Shown here piece by piece: positions 56,395 to 64,000 of a stretch of DNA of 64,000 nt. Source of the DNA: Cryoendolithus antarcticus (lineage: Eukaryota; Ascomycota; Dothideomycetes; Cladosporiales; Cladosporiaceae). The stretch's first letter is position 1. Every line of letters starts with the position of its first letter. The notes beneath the pieces were generated by a model. That model saw only the letters and a list, made by a program, of their open reading frames with translations, was not told where the DNA came from and ran no database searches. A program made the position numbers and the translations under genes. The DNA lies in NCBI GenBank assembly GCA_002077065.1, contig NAJO01000010.1, positions 310,001 through 374,000 on the forward strand, written 5' to 3'.

Positions 56395-59255
56395 AGACTT
56401 GCAATAAGCTATCAAGCTGACGTGTCAATGTTGAAAAAGTCGGTTGTTGCTTGCACTTGGATGCATGGGAAGCCCGGTCAATGCATTTCACCGACGTTAG
56501 AAGTGGCCTTTTCGCCAGAATGATAAGTGCTACCGTCTCCGGGGCACGTACAAGCGGGCAGATCGTTATTGTTACTGCTTCCGAGGGACGCATCGCAGCA
56601 TCGAACGATCAAGACTCAACAAGACGGATGTAGGAGCTCCTCTCTTGCACGACCAGAGGACAAGTGCATCCATACCGACCTAAGGAAGGTACGCAGGCCC
56701 AGAGGAGGCCCAGAGGGAGTGGGATAGATTCCGAGAGCTGAATCTTAAGTAAAAACGGCGTTGTCAGGCACAATTGCCCTACCTGATGGGGTTGGTTCAA
56801 ATTAAGGGCGCTGCTGCAGGTGGTTGCGTAATGGTCAGTACACATGAATAACAAAGTCTTCAAGGAAGGGCGCTTATGGAAGGTCATCCCCCTCGTCGCC
56901 TACACGACTAAACGGCTCAGCCCTACAGAGTGACGATGCAGACTCCCTTTCATCCCAATCCTAGCACGCCCACTGACACCGAGTTCGCCGTCGCGCGTGC
57001 ACGCATGCTTCTCAGCAGTCACTGTAGTACCTTTGGCAGTTTCCGTGAGCCCGATGTCGTTTCGAATTATCCTCGTTGCAATGCCTTTTGGCTTAGGAAG
57101 CCCGAACTCGGGGCGCCTCTAGTCCAAACGACTGAACGCATCTCACGCCGACCGAATACGCTCCAAAGACTACAACGAGGCCAGCGATCTTCTGTCGAGC
57201 GCATTTGCTCATTGGGGTTCGACTCCTCAGACTTTCGTTGACCGGGGAATGCTTGGGGACCCTCGCCAGGCCCCTTGAACCATACATGAAGTTCACGGGA
57301 GACCCGCCAACCGTGATAACAAGTGATCCTCCGACTCGTCGTGTCAACACATCCTCGCCGCCGCCATAGATGCCTAGTCCAGCCATTGCAGTCATGGAGC
57401 TACACTGACGGCGCGGAAACTCTCCCGTCCACTTCCAGTGCCGCAGAACGCAATTTACTGTCGTGACCTGGTGGACCGAACGTACTGACTGACAGCCTCC
57501 AGTCTCGAGCGCAGCACCGTGAACTCGACTTCCGCTACGAAGCGTGGCCTCGAAACGATCCCGCGACGTACATGCCGCTCGAGACGAGTCCGTTCAACGC
57601 GGTGATAATCGTACCATATTGGAAACGTTTCAAGGGAGGTTTGAACGGTGATATGCTACAGGTTTACTGGAAAGAACAAGAGGGTGTACACTGAGTCCAA
57701 GAGAGAAGAGCGATCGAGATCATGGCAATGCTCATCGAGATCTCCGCCGAAGAAAGGCGGAGCAGCTTTATGCAGGGCGGCTTGAGTGACGATCGTACAC
57801 CACACCTTGTGAAGCAAAGCTATACGCGGACACTGCATTGGATTTCGTTGGCCTCTACCATTTCATTCAACGCCATCAGCCGTGTCGGCCCGCTGCGAGT
57901 TCTGGGAGACATCTTGGTGGCTACTTCCGAAGTACCCCATGTCACTCAAGGTACAAACGAATAGGACTCGAGTACCTTGCTCGCGCACTGCCTTGCGACA
58001 GTCTTGCTATAGAAAACAGAGATACCATTCCTCGTCGTCATGAGACCGGGCGGCGGACAATGAGAATGGGCTTTATATGCCTATACGCGGGCCAGTTCCT
58101 ATCCTGCGATTTGTGCAAGCGGAACTCGGGAGACTTCTTGCGAGTAGCGTTCCATTCGTCAGCGCTACATGAGCACGAAGAGAGTCCACAAGGTGCTGTC
58201 ACATCAGGCCCGCCGTTCCCGGAAGCTGACCATGTCGTCAGCCACCACTGGTCACAGAGTTGCCAATTTTTCCGGGGCGTGAACCAGCCACGAAGATGCA
58301 TTCAGTATGAAACAAGTGACGGTGACCCTCCAAAGTAAGCGACTCGAGGGACACAGACAGGTGGACCAGCCTACGCTGAGTACTATCTGCACGACAGAAA
58401 GTAGCTCATCTGTGTTGGGACGAGCGCTCGTTGCTGCTGCCGCACCGGATAAGTGAGCCGTCGACATACCTCCTAAGCAAGCGTGCTGAATGGACTGGCC
58501 AAACAATTCGGCGCCTCTGTCGCCTTCGGCACTGACCGACTGATCACGGATCTTGGCAGGACTGCACGGCCCGTCAACGATGGCGGCGGTCTCCAGGCTG
58601 CAGAAGCGAGATCCTGCTTTCGGTCAGGGGGTTTTCACTCGAGTCGCCCAAGGTCGTCCAAGGCGCCATAGTAAGTGAAGGCTGCTATTGTGACACATAT
58701 GTTCGGTGATGCTCACTATCGACCAGCTGCTCGATATCATGGCGATCGGGTCCCGGATCGTAGAGATACTCGAAGCTATCAGAAGTGTCGAAAGAGCCGC
58801 CGTGCTCAGATGTGAATCTGAAACAGCCATCGTCAAGACCTCCCGGCTGTGGACATCGGCGCAGATTGGCTGGTAATCAAGACAGATGCAGCATGCCCAG
58901 GAGAGGCCTCGTTACCAAGACCAAACATCCTAGCCTGCAGAACCAATAGCGCGCGAGTGTAGCCCGTTGGATCGATGTGTGAATGCTAAGAAGCACGGCT
59001 AAACAGACAGCTGACTGCTAAATTACGTTGTAGATACAATGTCGACAGTACTGTTGCATCCTACACAAGTGCCCGAAGTGGTCGTGGAGCTGAGGCGTGC
59101 TTGGTGTGCGTGTGAAACGTGACCTTGACAGACATACGGACCCTGGAACTCGTCTCGAAGGTCAGAACAGACGCTCCGATTCCTCGATTTCTGCCCAGTT
59201 GCGTCCTCCATGCTTCTTAGGGATGTATACGAGTTTTCGGTGGCTGTTCAGTCTC
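56395..59255. other. Gene-poor region with protein-like fragments
   Basis: No complete gene is visible, but several stretches read like protein. Plus frame 57123-57278, right after an AG, gives KDYNEASDLLSSAFAHWG. Plus frame 57467-57682 gives FRYEAWPRNDPATYMPLE and ends in a stop. A possible two-exon fragment ends at 58876. Stops and frame changes separate them. They may be remnants of decayed genes or exons of a gene whose other parts I cannot place. Confidence 0.35.
58533..58876 (+). pseudogene. Possible gene fragment with a 56-nt intron
   Basis: A frame ending at 58670 (SPKVVQGAI) is followed by a good donor GTAAGT, a 56-nt interval and CAG. It continues in the same phase at 58727 as LLDIMAIGSRIVEILEAIRS, ending at TAA 58874. 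Third positions are GC-rich, as in the real genes nearby. Upstream, the frame closes at a stop near 58530 and no start is evident. I do not recognise the protein. It could be the 3' end of a real gene or a relic. Confidence 0.3.
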
Positions 59256-59347
59256 GGGCAGATGGCCGAGTGGTTAAGGCGCTAGCTTTAGGTCATCATG
59301 TGACTCGCTAGTTCGAAAGAGCGTGGGTTCGAACCCCACTCTGCTCA
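59256..59347 (+). tRNA. tRNA-Leu (anticodon TAG), with a 13-nt intron
   Basis: Acceptor GGGCAGA pairs with TCTGCTC (one G-T), discriminator A as expected for Leu. D-arm GCC/GGC, anticodon stem CTAGC/GCTAG, extra arm TTCGAAAGAGC (class II tRNA), T-arm GTGGG-TTCGAAC-CCCAC. The loop reads TTTAGG, then 13 intron bases (59293..59305), then C, so the anticodon is TAG at 59289-59291 and the intron begins one base after it. The intron and extra arm exclude most other isotypes; the discriminator argues against Ser. Confidence 0.93.
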
Positions 59348-59498
59348 TTTGTCGTTTTGCTGCTCGAGGCAGAGCCCATTGTACTCGGTGACCTTTTTGC
59401 CGCTGTAAGCAAGCTGTGCCGGTGGCATACGCGAGACAAGTAGTACATGGTAGGACACATAAGTAGATCAATCTTCTATTCTGCGACCCTCCACCCCG

Positions 59499-61238
59499 TC
59501 AGAACAACCCCACCGCTTCGAACAGCAATGGATTCCCTTCGATCGCCAGCCATGCAATGCCCGCGTACACGACCAGCTTCGTTATGACCTCGACATCATA
59601 CCTTATTCGCGGTTTGTCGAGTGCAGAGAACATGTTCCTGTCCTCTTGCTCATCCTCTTTGCCGCTGTCGCTCGACGCTCCTGCGTCACTCAGCGGAGGT
59701 GTCAGGAGATTGATATCCGCTGGCTTTACATGCAAAGACCGCTGCGTGCGTGGTGGTCTGATTGCGTCTAGGCAGTCGATCGCTTCATCAGAGGACGGCG
59801 ATGCCAGGACATCGTCGATTGTAGACTGCTGCGGCCGCACAGAAGGTTTCGAACGTGTACGTCTGCGTGTGACATCTTCGCCAGAGCGACTGTTCCTTCG
59901 CTGCTGTGCTCGATTTGCGATGAACTCCCGTACATCTGCTTCAGACTGCGGGCCAATGGAGATGGTCCTTTTCCTTGTCTTGGACAGCATCGAAGGAATC
60001 TCGGAGGCTGGTGGAATGACGTTGTCATCTTTGCGTAATGCTGGGACGCTTTGGTAGTATCTGCAAACTGTTAGTCACGCGTTGTGTTCTCTGCAGATAC
60101 GCTGCCCGGTCCACGAGACTCACCGGGCTTGCAAGAAGTATCTACGAGGCAGTCGAAAACCCCAGTGGTCTACGAAACGGAAGATGGGAGGTAGACACCG
60201 CAGCAGTGTCGGCTTCGCGATCGCACGCCATAGAAATACTATGACGATTCCTATGATGATTCGTGCGAGCATCTTGAGATAGTCCTCCGGGCTCTTCAAT
60301 GAGGTCACTCCTTCCTCTGCCATCATAGTTCGTGTTGGAAAGTCCCACCATGCGATGGACCCTCCCATAACGACGCCAGTGAACGCAACACTGTCGTCGA
60401 AGCACGGGCAGTTGTCCGCAGGCTCGGGGTGAAAGCGCACGGCGAGTCCCAGGATCAGCATAGCAATCCCTAAATTCAGCCAACCTCCAGTCACAATCCA
60501 AGTATCAAAGGCTGGACCGAAGGCTATGCGGACCCACGCTATGAAGCCGCCCAGAAGACCTCCAAAGATGACATCGAAGAAGCCGTGCATGCCACAGTAC
60601 ATGCGGCCAATGCTTATCGAGATAGCGTAGCAGTACAGTCCGCCAGCTAGCGCGTAGTAGATCGCAGGCGACATGTCCAGCGAGGCCGTGTGCAGCTTGA
60701 ACAGTAGATATACAGCCACTGAGACAGCATTCGTAGTATGCGTTGATGGGAAGCCATACTCCAGCGCGGCAGATCCAGACATCGTGATTCTTTGCAATGG
60801 TGGTGACAGTGGTCGAGGGAGACAGAGCATATCCTTCACATAACCACTCAGATACACGCCCGCGGCCAACATGTGCACCATGGCGATCCCAGATTCACGA
60901 TAGCCGCACCAGAAGCATACGGGTAAGCCAGCCATGAAGAAGGTATGCGTGCCTAGATTGGCTGTCATCGCGAAGTAGGAGTCCAATACTGGCGAGCGGC
61001 ATGTTTCCTGGAAACGCGCCAAGTACGGCGTCTCAAGACGAACGATTGGGATGAGTTGCTGACGCAGACCATATCGCCATCTTGGTAGGCGGTTCTGGTA
61101 GTGGTCGATGCCTTTGAGTCCAGCATCTGGGTCCTTGAACGGGGACGGCGTTCTTGACCAAGCGCGGTCAGGTACATTGTCTGCCATTGGCTTATCGGAT
61201 TCTTCAGGAGCTCTGTGGAGATGATCCTGAGTAGCCAT
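59499..61238 (-). CDS. Dihydrosphingosine-1-phosphate phosphatase (PAP2 family)
   Basis: ER-membrane lipid phosphatase related to yeast Lcb3/Ysr3, which dephosphorylates long-chain-base phosphates. Exons 61238..60124 and 60060..59499 give 558 residues. The PAP2 signature is complete: KDMLCLPRPLSPP (motif 1), YGFPSTHTTN (motif 2, PSxH) and GRMYCGMHGFFDV (motif 3, R and H catalytic). Several hydrophobic helices surround these motifs. The intron (63 nt, GTGAGT to TTGCAG) joins YFLQAR to YYQSVPALRK. The C-terminal part is cytosolic and Ser/Arg-rich, ending with a last hydrophobic helix (ITKLVVYAGIAWLAIEG). I chose the ATG at 61238. It diverges from SEN54 across 302 bp. Confidence 0.92.
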
Positions 61239-61540
61239 ATCTGCCGACACTCAAGGTTGGAAGAGCGTGTCTTGGCCTCACGGCCTCATAGCTCGCAGCG
61301 TAGCTAATCATGTAAGATCGCCATTATTAACAGGCGATGTTTGCATTGCCTATATGAGGATCGGGCACGACTCCGCCATGTGGTGGTTGCATGGATGCTG
61401 CGTGGGGTGAACAGGATGGCCTTGGCGGACAGACTTCTGCAGTGCGATGAGAGTCACCTCACTCTATGATTGCCGGCACGACACTCGATAGAGCACAGCG
61501 AATTTACGATCCGAAGCACATCGAGCTCCCAAGCCTCACT
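61239..61540. promoter_or_regulatory. Divergent promoter of the lipid phosphatase and SEN54
   Basis: 302 bp between two divergent start codons. No gene and no obvious repeated motif. Confidence 0.45.
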
Positions 61541-62835
61541 ATGGCGGACGCCGATGAAGCGGAGATGCCCCGAGGCAATGTCATCGAAGAAGATGTCGAC
61601 CTTTCCGATGAAGCTCAAGACTTTCGTTTCCTGTCTGCACTTTCGTACGTCTTTCCAGTAAAAAGATTGAAGGATCCAATGACTGATCTTTGTCCAGCTC
61701 CCAAGATGCCAAAATTCCCAAGCGCGGCGAAAAGGACTTCGAACCCCACGCCACCTCACTGCAATCGAACACGCTCGCCGCATCCCGTCAAGCGATGCAC
61801 AATGCCCTAGCCTTTCAACGAAGTCACGCCCCAAAGACCCACACTCTCGCCACGTACCATCCTGAATCAAACATGGCCTATTGTTACGCTCCTCGGGGTC
61901 CACTCTTCGCTCGCATGGGCTCCACCTTCAGTGCTGCTGATGACCCTCTTGGAAACGACGAACGTCGGGGCCAACGACTATGGTTATTGCCTGAGGAAGT
62001 GCTGTATTTACTTGAGCGGGGTACTGTTGATGTGCGGTGGCCGTCCGAGGTAGACGATGGGGAAGGCTTGCCGATGGGTCTGCAAGCTGGGTATGCGATG
62101 TTCATTGGCGGCAGTGGTGGTTTGACGTTCGAGCGGTTTTCGGTGTACTCTGCGCTTAAGAGGCAAGGGTACACTGTGCTGCGGGCGCGAACCTGGAACG
62201 GACCTGGACCACCGGCAGGGGCTGAGGATCAACCTCCTTCTTCTGCGCAACAAGGATTGTTTAAATTGGGCCTGAGTCGGTGGTGGCGAACGCTGTTCTG
62301 GACGGCACGGGAAGAAGGTACCGACTACGGTGAGCCTTTGCTACAGCCAGGACTTTATCGCAACTACTCCGAGATCTATCGCCGCCTAGCCCTCATACCC
62401 TTCCACGATACGCCAGCGATGACCCCCGACATTACCACCCCTGCCACCGACCCTGCCTTCCGCATCACGTACCACCTCTACAAACCCGGCAACACGACAT
62501 TCAAAAAGACCCTGCCCGGCCCGCCAGACTTCCGCGTCGCCGTGATCGACGGTCGCGCAACGTTGATGCCTACACTCTCTCAACTCTCAGCTTTGCTTGA
62601 CACGACGCCGCACGACCCGCCGAAGGACGCACAGCAGCTGTACCCCAAGCTGAAACAAGGATACAGGAACGTCATCCTCGCAGTCGTGGATCAAGGCGTC
62701 ACGAGCTATATGAGAGTTAGTGATGCGGTATTTGGGCGGGAGAAGCTGTACGATCGTGCAGTGTCAGGGAGAGGAGGAAAAGGAGGCAGAGGTGGGAGGG
62801 GAGGTGGTAGAGGCGGGAGAGGGAGAGGTAGGTGA
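61541..62835 (+). CDS. SEN54: tRNA-splicing endonuclease subunit Sen54
   Basis: Structural subunit of the heterotetrameric endonuclease that cuts introns from pre-tRNA. Exons 61541..61644 and 61698..62835 encode 413 residues. The first exon reads MADADEAEMPRGNVIEEDVD and ends in DFRFLSAL. The junction gives SSQDAKIPKRGEKDFEPH, the conserved Sen54 N-terminal domain. Further marks are HPESNMAYCYAPRGPLFARM, LWLLPEEVLYLLERG, FSVYSALKRQGYTVLRA (the alpha/beta endonuclease-like fold, catalytically inactive in this subunit) and PDFRVAVIDGRATLMPTL. The last 25 residues are a pure Gly/Arg tail (GRGGKGGRGGRGGG and on), which is not part of the core fold. Its substrates are present in the window as two intron-bearing tRNA genes. 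Confidence 0.93.
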
Positions 62836-62998
62836 GAGCCATCTAGGTTGATGCCTCAGCTATTGCTTTGCGTCTTTCGGCGTTAGCCTCGAAGCTTCTA
62901 CGCTACTCGACGTTCCAAGGGCCGCGAGGACAAAGGCTCTGCTCAGCCCAACGTAGCAGTGACTACGGACCACCCAACAGGATCTTCAGCAAAGACCT
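62836..62998. other. Short spacer between convergent SEN54 and DBR1
   Basis: 163 bp between the two stop codons. No gene; it must hold both terminators, or overlapping 3' UTRs. Confidence 0.4.
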
Positions 62999-64000
62999 TC
63001 AGTAACCACCACGCCCTCCCCTCCCTCTGCTTCTCGATCGTCCACTTCCGCCACCTCTACCTCGCCCTCTTCCGCGATCGAAACTACCTCGACCGCCTCT
63101 ACCCCTGCCACCCTCGAATCCATCGCCTCGCGCATCTGGCCTCGGCCCAGCTAAAAGCCTCCCTGCTCGTTCCTCCTCGTCGATGTCGAATGGATTTCCA
63201 ATACCCAGCATGCTACAAAACGTGCTAGTCTGCGGGTTCGTGTGCTCCCTCAACCCACCCGCAGCCTGACCGTACTTCGGCAGCCGGAAGTCGCCACCGT
63301 CGTAGACTGGAGCGCTGATAGTGAAGTTTTTTGGAACGGTGAAGTCGGAGATATTCGCATCGACCCAGTCTCGTGACCGGTCAACCAGAGCGGCGTACTC
63401 GGTCTCCGACTTCGCTTGAGGCGCGTTGAATTTGGGATCACCGAGGATCAAGGGTTCGGAGAGAGCGAAGGCGCGGGTGATGGAAAGCCATTCAGGATCG
63501 TACTCAAGGCGGAGCGGGCGCCGCGTGTCAAGGTCTGCAATCGAGGCCGGGATGGACATGAGCTGGAGGAAGTCGCGATTCGGAAGGCACTTGTCGAGGG
63601 CTAGAAAGTGTGTTGTGGTATTGGTGATGTCTGGCGGGTGTGAGGAAGTCGATTGAGCGCTATTCGGAGGCTTGTGGAAGGAGGCTGGTAGAGCGGCGCG
63701 AGCTGCGGCGAGGTCTGGTGCAGTATGTAGAGGCGCTGTGGCCGTAGATTTAGAGCCGTCAAGCTGGACCTGCACGCCGTCGAAACCTTGTCCAGGCGCC
63801 ACGGGTGCTACCCCGGCGTTATCTTCGTCCTCGAGCTCGAGATCAATTTCGTCGGGATTGACTGACTTGACGACAGCTGCATCATTGATAGCGGATGCCT
63901 CATCAGCGTCATCGTCTAGGTCCAGCTCGATCTCCTCCGCGTTCTTCGGCCCAGGTGCAAAAGGCACACTGGGCAGGGATGATGAAGTCGCCGCGGAGCC
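62999..64000 (-). CDS. DBR1: Lariat debranching enzyme Dbr1, C-terminal part (runs off the window)
   Basis: Dbr1 hydrolyses the 2'-5' branch of excised intron lariats in the nucleus. Only the C-terminal 333 residues are inside the window. The frame stays open to base 64000, so the metallophosphatase domain lies beyond it. After an acidic linker (EEIELDLDDDADEA; DEIDLELEDED), the Dbr1 C-terminal domain is clear: THFLALDKCLPNRDFLQLMS, LRLEYDPEWLSITRAFA, and PKNFTISAPVYDGGDF. NPQTSTFCSMLGIGNPFDID follows. The protein then ends in about 40 residues of RGG/GRGR repeats. The similar tail on convergent SEN54 is noteworthy. Confidence 0.9.
   Translation of the reverse strand, partial: GSAATSSSLPSVPFAPGPKNAEEIELDLDDDADEASAINDAAVVKSVNPDEIDLELEDEDNAGVAPVAPGQGFDGVQVQLDGSKSTATAPLHTAPDLAAARAALPASFHKPPNSAQSTSSHPPDITNTTTHFLALDKCLPNRDFLQLMSIPASIADLDTRRPLRLEYDPEWLSITRAFALSEPLILGDPKFNAPQAKSETEYAALVDRSRDWVDANISDFTVPKNFTISAPVYDGGDFRLPKYGQAAGGLREHTNPQTSTFCSMLGIGNPFDIDEEERAGRLLAGPRPDARGDGFEGGRGRGGRGSFDRGRGRGRGGGSGRSRSRGRGGRGGY

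Noticed and set aside
1..64000. CRISPR arrays, bacterial-type operons, riboswitches
   Set aside because: None seen. Gene structure with spliceosomal introns is eukaryotic throughout.

Overview
The window is nuclear DNA of a filamentous ascomycete (Pezizomycotina). Gene content and sequence character suggest a Dothideomycete, but that assignment is inference. Supporting signs are short introns of about 50-60 nt with GT...AG borders and CTAAC/CTGAC-type branch points, single-gene transcription units on both strands, two intron-containing tRNA genes, and fungal versions of eukaryotic housekeeping proteins. Most gene models below join exons that I placed by eye from reading frame, splice signals and family conservation.

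Left part (1-17.9 kb): the cohesin loader Mis4/Scc2, the mitochondrial proton-translocating NAD(P) transhydrogenase, a DUF924 protein, a Clr5-like helix-turn-helix protein, tubulin cofactor D, and the DNA polymerase delta subunit Pol32. Cofactor D and Pol32 diverge from a 200-bp promoter.

18.7-25.6 kb holds the most unusual feature: three same-strand tandem paralogues of a family I do not recognise. Each has a disordered, basic/acidic N-terminal half, a shared C-terminal domain, and an intron at the same place and phase just after that domain.

26-50.5 kb is a dense housekeeping block: tRNA-Gln, histone acetyltransferase Esa1, exonuclease Rex4, a cyclopropane-fatty-acid-synthase-like methyltransferase, RNase H2 subunit C, a DUF4385 protein, a small unrecognised gene with an in-frame TAG at a splice junction, a type II membrane glycosyltransferase, the PP2A catalytic subunit, ribosome-biogenesis factor Urb1, Hikeshi/Opi10, a divergent pair of hydrophilic proteins sharing a His-rich module, and a sugar transporter.

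50.5-59.2 kb is gene-poor. It holds one short Zn2Cys6 regulator, a few protein-like fragments and a tRNA-Leu.

The right end returns to housekeeping genes: sphingoid-base phosphate phosphatase, tRNA-splicing endonuclease subunit Sen54, and the C-terminal part of the lariat debranching enzyme Dbr1, which runs off the window. Themes shared by neighbours are chromosome maintenance and replication (Mis4, Pol32, RNase H2C, Esa1) and RNA processing (Rex4, Urb1, Sen54, Dbr1).
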